Assembly (NCBI GenBank): GCA_031278665.1
Contig: JAITKC010000180.1
Span: 1 to 9,132, forward strand
Direction of reading: 5' to 3'
Source: Bifidobacteriaceae bacterium
GTDB lineage: Bacteria; Actinomycetota; Actinomycetes; Actinomycetales; WQXJ01
Length of the DNA: 9,132 nucleotides
Shown piece by piece: positions 1 through 5,583 of the stretch. The stretch's first letter is position 1. Each line of letters starts with the position of its first letter. The notes beneath the pieces are model-generated. The model ran no database searches, had not been told where the DNA came from, and saw nothing but the letters and a program-made list of their open reading frames with translations. A program made the translations under genes and the position numbers.

Positions 1-1419
1 GAAAAAAGGCGGCTGGAGGATCGCGGCCGGGAAGACGATCTCGTTCATACCCGGGTTGTAGTAGGCGTTGACCGTCTGCGGGTGCATGAACCATTCGGAG
101 CGGTCCACCGGGCCGCCCAGTTTGCGCAATTCGCGATCGGCCTCGAAGGCGCTGGCGGCGCGCGCGTTGGCGACCAGATCCGCGCGGTCGAGCCGCAGGC
201 CGGAATAATCCCGCCACTTGTCCGGGTAGCCGATCTTGGGCGTGAAGGCCGCCAGTTTGGCCAGCGCCTTGGCCTTTGTTTCGTCCCCGAGCCAGTCGAG
301 TTCCCGGATGGAGCGCCGGTAGGCCTCGATCAAATCCGCCACCAGTTGAACCATTCGGTCTTTGTGTCCGGCCGGGAAATGGCGCTCGACATAGAGCCGC
401 CCGACCAATTCCCCCAGGTGCGAGTCGACCAGCGAGACGCCCCGCTTCCAACGGTCGCGCAGTTGCTCCATGCCCTGGAGCGTCCGGCCGTTGAAGTCGA
501 AGGCCGCCTGGACCAGGTCGTCGCTCAACAGCCCGGCCCGGGCCGAAACGACCCGCCAGGCCGCCCAGGCCCGCCAATCGGCCAGCGGCGCCTCGCGCCA
601 CAGCGATCCCAGGGCGGCCAGATAGGACGGCTCCATGACGACCAGCGCGTCCCAGCGGGCGGGCGCCGCCTGGTCGATCGCCGCCGCCCATTCCTCCCAG
701 GGGAAGCCCGGCCCCAGCGACTCCAGGCCGGCGAAGTCCGTCGGATTGTAGGTGGCGGTGGCGTCGCGGTCTTTGACCACGTCCCAGTGCGCCGCCGCCA
801 AGCGCGCCTCCAGACCGTAGACCCGCTCAGCCACTTCGCCTGGTTCCGTCCGCCCTAAACCCAAGCCGTCGGCATCGGGCAAAGCCGCCGCCACCAGCCT
901 AAACATCCGCGCGATGTGGGCCAGGTAGGCGTCGCGGACGGGGGCGTGCCGGTCTTCGCGATAATAGGCCTCGTCCGGCAAACCGATGCCGCTCTGGTGA
1001 AGATTGAGGACGTAGCGGGTCGGCTCGCCCGGATCGGTGTCGACGTACAGGCCCAACACGTCGCCGATGCCGCCGCGCGACAATCCGCCCATCACCCGCG
1101 CCAGCGCCCGGGCGTCGGCGGCGGCCGCGATCTGCCTCAACTCCGGGATCAGCGGCCGGGCGCCGAGGGCTTCGACCCTCTCGACGTCCATGAAACTGCC
1201 GTAGAGCGCGCCGACCAAACTGTCGCCGTCTTGTTCTTCGATTATCCGCCGGGTTCGCAGTTCCGAGCGGTCGCGCAACTCGCGGAAGGCCCCGTCGGAG
1301 CCGCGGTCGGGCGGGATCGCGAAACTATCCAGCCAACGCCCGTTGACATGGCGGTAGAGGTCGTCTTGCGGGCGGATCGAGCGGTCGAAGTTCTCGGTGA
1401 CAATGCCGGATTGGGCCAT
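1..1419 (-). CDS. M13 family zinc metallopeptidase, N-terminal part (3' end off window)
   Basis: Seen: an open frame of 473 codons running off the left edge. Residues 19-30 read DDLYRHVNGRWL, the opening motif of M13 (neprilysin/PepO) peptidases. Residues 451-473 contain NAYYNP, then NEIVFPAAILQPPFF, the block just before the catalytic HExxH. The whole visible part is therefore the mostly helical M13 N-terminal domain plus the start of the catalytic domain; zinc ligands cannot be checked here. Known: M13 enzymes are usually about 630-700 residues and cut oligopeptides. There is no signal peptide or N-terminal membrane helix, so I infer a cytoplasmic oligopeptidase. The ATG is chosen because the protein aligns from there and a TAAGCT -10 box ends 6 nt before it, suggesting leaderless mRNA. 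It is divergent from rpiB; a second metallopeptidase, pepN, lies just beyond. Confidence 0.93.
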   Translation of the reverse strand, partial: MAQSGIVTENFDRSIRPQDDLYRHVNGRWLDSFAIPPDRGSDGAFRELRDRSELRTRRIIEEQDGDSLVGALYGSFMDVERVEALGARPLIPELRQIAAAADARALARVMGGLSRGGIGDVLGLYVDTDPGEPTRYVLNLHQSGIGLPDEAYYREDRHAPVRDAYLAHIARMFRLVAAALPDADGLGLGRTEPGEVAERVYGLEARLAAAHWDVVKDRDATATYNPTDFAGLESLGPGFPWEEWAAAIDQAAPARWDALVVMEPSYLAALGSLWREAPLADWRAWAAWRVVSARAGLLSDDLVQAAFDFNGRTLQGMEQLRDRWKRGVSLVDSHLGELVGRLYVERHFPAGHKDRMVQLVADLIEAYRRSIRELDWLGDETKAKALAKLAAFTPKIGYPDKWRDYSGLRLDRADLVANARAASAFEADRELRKLGGPVDRSEWFMHPQTVNAYYNPGMNEIVFPAAILQPPFF

Positions 1420-1425
1420 CCGCCA

Positions 1426-1431
1426 AGCTTA
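1426..1431 (-). promoter_or_regulatory. -10 box of leaderless promoter for the M13 peptidase gene
   Basis: The minus strand reads TAAGCT, then 6 nt (TGGCGG), then ATG. This is the actinobacterial TANNNT -10 consensus at exactly -12 to -7 if transcription starts on the A of the ATG. No clear -35 element is visible upstream, where the DNA is almost pure G+C. Inferred, not mapped. Confidence 0.6.
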
Positions 1432-1440
1432 GGCCCTGCC

Positions 1441-1460
1441 CGGCCGGCCCCGGCCGGCCC
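1441..1460. repeat. Tandem CGGCCGGCCC x2 in the divergent promoter core
   Basis: Two perfect 10-bp copies of CGGCCGGCCC, each holding the 8-bp palindrome GGCCGGCC, lie between the two opposing -10 boxes. The 30 bp from 1432 to 1461 have 29 G/C bases. The -35 positions of both promoters would fall in or at the edge of this block. It could bind a regulator or simply be GC-rich spacer; the sequence does not decide. Confidence 0.5.
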
Positions 1461-1461
1461 G

Positions 1462-1467
1462 TATCAT
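1462..1467 (+). promoter_or_regulatory. -10 box of leaderless promoter for rpiB
   Basis: TATCAT is followed by 6 nt (GAGTTA) and then the GTG start of rpiB. It fits TANNNT at -12 to -7 with transcription starting at the G of GTG. There is no Shine-Dalgarno sequence before this GTG, which agrees with leaderless initiation. The -35 region is not recognisable. Confidence 0.65.
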
Positions 1468-1473
1468 GAGTTA

Positions 1474-1929
1474 GTGCGCATCCACTTAGCCTCCGACCAC
1501 GCCGGTTTCGAATTGAAGCGGGCCCTGCACAGCCATTTGACCGGCGCCGGCCACGAGGTGGTGGACCACGGCGCCTTCGACTACGACCCGGCCGACGACT
1601 ACCCGTCGTTCTGTTTCGACGCCGGCCAGGCGGTGGCGAACGATCTCGGCTCGCTGGGCGTGGTGATCGGCGGCTCGGGCAACGGCGAACAAATCGCCGC
1701 CAACAAAGTCCGCGGCGTCCGCGCCGCCCGGACCTGGTCGGTTCGCACCGCCCGTCTGGCTCGCCAACACAATGACGCCAATGTGGCCGGGCTGGGCGCC
1801 CGCGAGCACACCATGGCCGAGGCCATCGCCATCGTCGAAGCCTTTGTCGGCGAGCCGTTCTCCGGCGACGAGCGCCACCAGCGGCGCGTCGAGCAGGTGG
1901 CCGAATACGAAGCCCTGGTTTCCAACTGA
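1474..1929 (+). CDS. rpiB: Ribose-5-phosphate isomerase B, actinobacterial Glu type
   Basis: A 151-residue RpiB/LacAB-family protein interconverting ribose 5-phosphate and ribulose 5-phosphate in the cytosolic pentose phosphate pathway. Seen: SDHAGFELK at residues 7-15 (Asp8, His9) and GGSGNGEQIAANK at 66-78. Known: in the M. tuberculosis enzyme Glu75 is the catalytic base, replacing the Cys of E. coli RpiB. The matching residue here is Glu72, and His99, Arg110, Arg134 and Arg138 fall at the same constant offset of 3 from the mycobacterial His102, Arg113, Arg137 and Arg141, so the active site looks complete. The GTG start gives the usual RpiB N-terminus (MRIHLASDHAG) and sits 6 nt after a TATCAT box. 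pepN follows after 55 bp on the same strand and is probably co-transcribed. The frame is open further upstream, but that part lies on the M13 gene and is not RpiB-like. Confidence 0.96.
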   Translation: MRIHLASDHAGFELKRALHSHLTGAGHEVVDHGAFDYDPADDYPSFCFDAGQAVANDLGSLGVVIGGSGNGEQIAANKVRGVRAARTWSVRTARLARQHNDANVAGLGAREHTMAEAIAIVEAFVGEPFSGDERHQRRVEQVAEYEALVSN

Positions 1930-1984
1930 GCCTGCGCCGGCCAAACCGTCGCGCTTGGCCCGCCGAAGTGAAACAATCGAGCGC

Positions 1985-4504
1985 GTGAATCTGACCAGAG
2001 CCGAAGCCGTCCAGCGCGCCCAATTGATCGCCAATCCCCGCTACCGCGTCGAATTAGACCTGCGCGGCGACGGGCCGGATTTCTCCTCCCGCACAACCGT
2101 CCAATTCGAGGCCCGCCAGCCCGATGCGGCCACTTTCATCGACTTGATCGCCCCGCGGGTGACGTCGGTCCGCCTGAACGGACGCGACCTCGATCCGGCG
2201 GCGGTCTTCGCCGGCGACCGAATCGCGCTCGACCGCCTGGCCGAGGCGAACGAGTTGGTGGTCGAGGCCCGCTGCGCCTATTCGCACACCGGCGAGGGCC
2301 TGCACCGCTTCACCGACCCGGCGGACAACCAGACTTACCTTTACACGCAGTTCGAGCCGGCCGACGCCCGGCGCGTCTTCGCCGTCTTCGAGCAGCCGGA
2401 TCTGAAGGGCGTCTTCGAGTTGGCGGTGACCGCGCCGGAGGGATGGACTGTCGTCTCGAACCAGCCGGTCGCGGCCACCGAGCCGGCGAAACAATCCGGC
2501 GGCATCGCGCACCGTTTCGAACCGACCCCGAAACTGTCGTCCTATTTGGTCGCCCTGATCGCCGGCCCTTACGCGCGGTGGAACTCGGAAGTGGTTTCGA
2601 CCAGCGGGCGGACGGTGCCGCTGGCGCTCTACGCGCGCGCCTCGATGGCGGACCACGTCGACGCCGATGCCGTCTTCGAGATCACCCGCCAGGGCTTCGG
2701 CTTCTACGAGCCGGCGTTCGGCTTGCCCTACCCGTTCGCCAAATACGATCAGGCGTTCTGCCCGGAATACAACTTCGGGGCGATGGAGAACGCCGGCCTG
2801 GTGACCATCACCGAGTCCTATGTGTTCCGCTCCAAGCCCGTCAAATCCCAGGTCGAGCGGCGCGCCATCACAATCCTGCACGAACTGGCCCACATGTGGT
2901 TCGGCGACCTGGTGACGATGCGCTGGTGGAACGACCTGTGGTTGAACGAGTCGTTCGCCGAGTTCGTCTCCCACCTGGCGGCGGTCGAGGCGACCGAGTG
3001 GCGCGACGCCTGGACCACTTTCGCCTACGCGGAAAAGACTTGGGCGTACAAACAGGACCAGTTGCCGACCACGCACCCGATCCTGGCTCCGATCGAGGAC
3101 CTCGACGACGTCCACAACAACTTCGACGGCATCACCTACGCCAAGGGCGCCTCGGTGCTGCGCCAACTGGTCGCTTGGGTCGGCCAAGACGCCTTCCTTG
3201 CCGGGTTGCGCTCCTACTTCGCCAAACACGCCTGGTCGAACACCACCCTGGACGACCTCTTGGCCGAATTGGAGGCGTCCTCCGGGCGGGACCTGGCCGC
3301 CTGGTCCGAAGCCTGGTTGAAGACCGCCGGAGTCAACACGATCGCGATCGACCGGTCCGGCGGGTTCCTGGTTCAGTCCGGGTCCGAGCCCCATCCGGCC
3401 TGGCGGCCGCAGCTAATCGCGATCGGCGGCTATTCGGTGGTCGACGGCGTGCCGATGCGCTTCTGGGACACCGAAATCGATCTGACCGGACCGCGCACCG
3501 CCCTGCCGAAACTGCGTCCGGCCGATCTGCTCCTGGTCAACGACCGCGACCTGGCCTACGCCAAAGTGCGGCTCGACCCCGGCTCGCTGGCGGCGGCCGC
3601 CGCCGTGGCCGAGTTGGCCGACCCGCTTGCCCGATCCGTCATCTGGGGAATCCTCTGGGACATGACCCGCGACGGCGAACTCGGGGCGCGCGCCTTTGTC
3701 GACCGGGTGCTCGCCGGAGTCGGCCGGGAGACCAGTTCGACCGCCATGCGCCAGCTATTGGCCGAACTGTCCTTGGCGTTGGAGTCTTATGTCGCGCCGG
3801 AGTTCCGCGTCGGCGCCGCCGACGATGCCGCCGACCGGCTTTGGGCCCTGGCCGAGACCGCCCAACCCGGTTCCGACGCCCAGTTGCAACTGGTCAAGGC
3901 TTTCGCCCTGCACGCCGCCAGTCCTGCCCAATTCGACCTGGTGGACGAGTTGGCCGCCGGCTCGCGTTCGCTCAGCGGCCTGGCCGTCGACGTCGATTTG
4001 GCTTGGGAACTGCTATTGTCCCTGGTCGCCGGCGGGCGGGCGGACGAGTCGCGGATTGACCGGCAGTTGCGGGCCGATCACACATTGTCCGGTTTGGAGC
4101 AGGCCGCCCGCGCCCGCGCCGCCCTGCCGGCGCCGGAGGCCAAGGCCGCCGCCTGGCTGCGGGCGGTCGAGGACCCGGCCACGCCGAACGCCACCCAGCG
4201 CGCCATAATCGCCGGCTGGGGCCGGGTCAAAGACCCGGCCCTGTTGACGCCGTTTGTCGAGCCCTATTTCGCGGCCCTGCCCCGGATTTGGCGCGAGCGC
4301 TCGCGCGAGACCGCGGCCTCGATCGCCCGGGGGCTCTATCCGGCCCGGGCGGGCGAGGCGCCCGGCGTCGACGTCCTCGGGGCGACCGATCGCTTCTTGT
4401 CCGAGTTGGCGGACGACCTGGCGCCGCTGCGGCGCCTGGTGGTCGAGAGCCGCGCCGACCTGGCCCGCGCTCAGGCGGCTGGGCGCGCCGACCGCGCCGC
4501 CTAA
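1985..4504 (+). CDS. pepN: Aminopeptidase N, M1 family zinc metallopeptidase
   Basis: An 839-residue M1 aminopeptidase, close to the usual 840-870, that removes N-terminal residues from peptides in the cytosol. Seen: the N-terminal beta domain covers about residues 1-190. The exopeptidase motif GAMEN is at 265-269. The zinc site HELAH is at 299-303 with the third ligand in NESFAEF (Glu322), giving the exact HExxH-x18-E spacing; Glu300 is the catalytic base. Tyr385 in ITYAKGA matches the transition-state Tyr. About 520-820 is the helical ERAP1-like C-terminal domain. All key residues are present, with no signal peptide. The GTG start begins MNLTRAEAVQRA, the usual N-terminus of actinobacterial PepN; the open frame further upstream is only the +1 shadow of rpiB. 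There is no good Shine-Dalgarno sequence; AACAAT ends 7 nt before GTG and could be a weak -10. It probably also reads through from rpiB. Confidence 0.97.
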   Translation: MNLTRAEAVQRAQLIANPRYRVELDLRGDGPDFSSRTTVQFEARQPDAATFIDLIAPRVTSVRLNGRDLDPAAVFAGDRIALDRLAEANELVVEARCAYSHTGEGLHRFTDPADNQTYLYTQFEPADARRVFAVFEQPDLKGVFELAVTAPEGWTVVSNQPVAATEPAKQSGGIAHRFEPTPKLSSYLVALIAGPYARWNSEVVSTSGRTVPLALYARASMADHVDADAVFEITRQGFGFYEPAFGLPYPFAKYDQAFCPEYNFGAMENAGLVTITESYVFRSKPVKSQVERRAITILHELAHMWFGDLVTMRWWNDLWLNESFAEFVSHLAAVEATEWRDAWTTFAYAEKTWAYKQDQLPTTHPILAPIEDLDDVHNNFDGITYAKGASVLRQLVAWVGQDAFLAGLRSYFAKHAWSNTTLDDLLAELEASSGRDLAAWSEAWLKTAGVNTIAIDRSGGFLVQSGSEPHPAWRPQLIAIGGYSVVDGVPMRFWDTEIDLTGPRTALPKLRPADLLLVNDRDLAYAKVRLDPGSLAAAAAVAELADPLARSVIWGILWDMTRDGELGARAFVDRVLAGVGRETSSTAMRQLLAELSLALESYVAPEFRVGAADDAADRLWALAETAQPGSDAQLQLVKAFALHAASPAQFDLVDELAAGSRSLSGLAVDVDLAWELLLSLVAGGRADESRIDRQLRADHTLSGLEQAARARAALPAPEAKAAAWLRAVEDPATPNATQRAIIAGWGRVKDPALLTPFVEPYFAALPRIWRERSRETAASIARGLYPARAGEAPGVDVLGATDRFLSELADDLAPLRRLVVESRADLARAQAAGRADRAA

Positions 4505-4528
4505 CCGCCGAACGCCAAGTCGCCCCGG

Positions 4529-4591
4529 CGGCACCGGACGCGGGCGGCACCAGACGCGGGCGGCCCCAGACGCGGGCGGCATCGGCGCGGG
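4529..4591. repeat. 16-bp tandem repeat, 3.9 copies, in the pepN-mscS gap
   Basis: The consensus is CGGCACCAGACGCGGG. Copies lie at 4529-4544, 4545-4560, 4561-4576 and 4577-4591; the last is one base short. The first three differ from one another by one or two bases. The array fills most of the 105-bp non-coding gap (4505-4609) and ends 6 bp before the mscS -10 box, so it covers the expected -35 region. No rho-independent terminator for pepN is visible in the gap. Confidence 0.85.
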
Positions 4592-4597
4592 CGGCGT

Positions 4598-4603
4598 TAA
4601 CCT
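4598..4603 (+). promoter_or_regulatory. -10 box of leaderless promoter for the mscS-like gene
   Basis: TAACCT is followed by 6 nt (AGAGGG) and then ATG at 4610, again TANNNT at -12 to -7. The AGAGGG abuts the ATG with zero spacing, so it cannot work as a normal ribosome binding site. That supports leaderless initiation. The -35 region lies in the 16-bp repeats. Confidence 0.6.
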
Positions 4604-4609
4604 AGAGGG

Positions 4610-5224
4610 ATGATCGGTCTCGCGGCGCCCGAGTTCGCCGAATCCTGGCCCGGATGGGCGCGCTGGTTGATGGGCACGCCGTTGCGGATCGCCATAATTT
4701 TGTTCGCCGCCGGGATCGCGCTGTTGGTCGCCCACGCCGTGATCAAACACACGACCAGTCGGATGGCCAAACTGCCCGGTCGGATCGGGGCGGGCGGGGC
4801 GCTGGCGCGAGGCGAGCCGACCGATCCGGCCCAACTGGCGGCCAAGCGGGAGGCCCGCTTCAAGACCCTCGGCGCGGTGTTGCGTTCGGCCAGCACGGTG
4901 GCGATCTGGATTCTGGCCATTTGCCTAGTTCTCGAAGCCCTCGGGGTCAACCCCGGCTTGATCATGACCTCGGTCGGCGTGGCCGGAGTCGGGCTGGGTC
5001 TGGGCGCGCAATCGCTGGTCAAGGACATGCTGGCGGGGCTTTTGATGTTGATCGAGGACCAGTACGGGCTCGGCGACGTGATCGACGCCGGCCCGGCCAC
5101 CGGCGTGGTCGAGGCGATGAGCCTGCGTGTGACCACCTTGCGGGACGAGGACGGCGTGATTTGGCATGTGCCGAACGGCACGATCACCCGGATCGGCAAC
5201 CGGTCGCAGGCGACCGGGGCCTGA
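4610..5224 (+). CDS. Short MscS-family mechanosensitive channel, lacking the C-terminal domain
   Basis: A 204-residue membrane protein of the MscS family, which opens under membrane tension to release solutes after osmotic downshock. Seen: predicted helices at about residues 25-46 and 92-112, then the pore-lining helix 116-149 rich in Gly and Ala (GVAGVGLGLGAQSLVKDML). The beta domain follows (about 150-200) with EDQYGLGDVI, then VIWHVPNGTITRIGN and a final SQATGA. In typical relatives about 80-100 more residues follow this point and build the alpha/beta vestibule; here the stop comes at once. The other two frames past the stop do not restore MscS-like sequence, so a simple frameshift is unlikely. 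A loop of about 45 residues (47-91, basic) separates the first two helices. The gene converges on the EIIB-like gene with 7 bp between stops. Whether it forms an active channel is unknown. Confidence 0.85.
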   Translation: MIGLAAPEFAESWPGWARWLMGTPLRIAIILFAAGIALLVAHAVIKHTTSRMAKLPGRIGAGGALARGEPTDPAQLAAKREARFKTLGAVLRSASTVAIWILAICLVLEALGVNPGLIMTSVGVAGVGLGLGAQSLVKDMLAGLLMLIEDQYGLGDVIDAGPATGVVEAMSLRVTTLRDEDGVIWHVPNGTITRIGNRSQATGA

Positions 5225-5237
5225 CCGCCGGTCAGGC
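5219..5237. terminator. Perfect palindrome over both stop codons of a convergent pair, candidate bidirectional terminator
   Basis: GCCTGACC (5219-5226), a 3-nt spacer GCC, then GGTCAGGC (5230-5237): an 8-bp perfect stem. The left arm holds the TGA of the mscS-like gene and the right arm holds the stop of the EIIB-like gene on the other strand. The stem is GC-rich but no T tract follows on either strand, so a terminator role is inferred only from symmetry and location. Confidence 0.5.
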
Positions 5238-5474
5238 GGACGCCAGTTGGCCCAAGTCCGCCTGGATCCGTTTGGCCAGGGCCGGCGCGTCGCCGCCGAC
5301 CACCACTTGGACCACGCGCCCCGCGATGACCACCCCGAAAGCGCCCAAAGCGTGCAGGCCGGGGACGTCGACCAGCGCCGGGTTGGCCACCTCGACCCGC
5401 AGCCGGGTCGGGTAAGCCGTCAGGTGGGTCACGTTGCGCGGCCCACCCAAGCATTCGACCGTTTTCAGCGCCAA
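5232..5474 (-). CDS. Orphan PTS EIIB (glucose/GlcNAc-type) domain protein with Cys-to-Tyr at the phosphorylation site
   Basis: An 80-residue single domain. Seen: LGGPRNVTHL (residues 9-18), then TAYPTRLRVEV, VDVPGLHALGAFGVVIAG and VQVVVGGDA, the consecutive motifs of the EIIB fold of the PtsG/NagE group. Known: in active EIIB the motif is C-x-T-R-L-R, and this Cys takes phosphate from EIIA and passes it to the sugar. Here that position is Tyr21 (YPTRLR), so classical phosphotransfer should not occur; Arg24 and the rest of the fold are kept. Cys8 is elsewhere in the fold and is not a substitute. No EIIA, EIIC or HPr gene is in the window. The start is taken as TTG because an in-frame TAG lies two codons upstream; GGAGG lies 13 nt before it, rather far. 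The role may be regulatory or phosphate binding, but that is a guess. Confidence 0.75.
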   Translation of the reverse strand: MALKTVECLGGPRNVTHLTAYPTRLRVEVANPALVDVPGLHALGAFGVVIAGRVVQVVVGGDAPALAKRIQADLGQLASA

Positions 5475-5487
5475 AGCGACCTAGTTT

Positions 5488-5508
5488 CCTCCACGCCCGG
5501 CGGCGTGG
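5488..5508 (-). promoter_or_regulatory. Hairpin overlapping the GGAGG before the EIIB-like gene
   Basis: On the minus strand CCACGCC and GGCGTGG form a 7-bp stem with a 4-nt loop (5491-5508), and the ribosome-binding-like GGAGG (5492-5488) begins inside the 3' arm. The fold would partly hide the GGAGG. It could modulate translation of the downstream TTG-initiated gene, or be a leftover terminator for ettA. There is no T tract. Confidence 0.3.
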
Positions 5509-5540
5509 CTAACCGAATAGTTTGGGAGCGATATGGGATG

Positions 5541-5546
5541 AGGGTA
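5541..5546 (-). promoter_or_regulatory. Possible -10 box for the EIIB-like gene
   Basis: TACCCT on the minus strand is the same hexamer that precedes ettA. It would start a transcript near 5534 and give a leader of about 60 nt containing the 5491-5508 hairpin. There is no start codon at the leaderless position. Evidence is the hexamer and the intergenic location only. Confidence 0.25.
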
Positions 5547-5551
5547 ACACG

Positions 5552-5569
5552 CCGCGCCAGCCGGCGCGG
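5552..5569 (-). terminator. Candidate terminator hairpin downstream of ettA
   Basis: Arms CCGCGCC (5552-5558) and GGCGCGG (5563-5569) make a perfect 7-bp G+C stem with a 4-nt loop. It begins 14 nt after the ettA stop codon. The following minus-strand sequence CGTGTTA has only a short T content, so termination may be partial, which would allow read-through into the EIIB-like gene. Confidence 0.45.
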
Positions 5570-5583
5570 GGCTCGGCGGGAGG

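Noticed and set aside
82..1473. Long plus-strand open frames opposite the M13 gene
   Set aside because: They translate to Arg/Pro/Gly-rich sequence without family motifs; the minus frame has clear M13 motifs. Only the part from GTG 1474 is real (rpiB).
1466..1474. Tiny upstream ORF ATG-AGT-TAG overlapping the rpiB start
   Set aside because: It lies at and upstream of the inferred transcription start, so it would not be in the mRNA; overlap with the GTG looks accidental.
1772..1984. N-terminal extension of pepN by 71 codons
   Set aside because: It is the shifted-frame translation of rpiB and has no match to M1 N-termini.
2054..3394. 446-codon minus-strand open frame inside pepN (and a 538-codon plus one at 2443-4059)
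   Set aside because: Typical GC-rich shadows of pepN: biased Arg/Gly/Val composition and no motifs, while pepN has every catalytic residue.
5225..5415. Frameshifted C-terminus of the mscS-like gene
   Set aside because: Neither alternative frame after the stop reads as an MscS alpha/beta domain, and the DNA is fully explained by the EIIB-like gene on the other strand.
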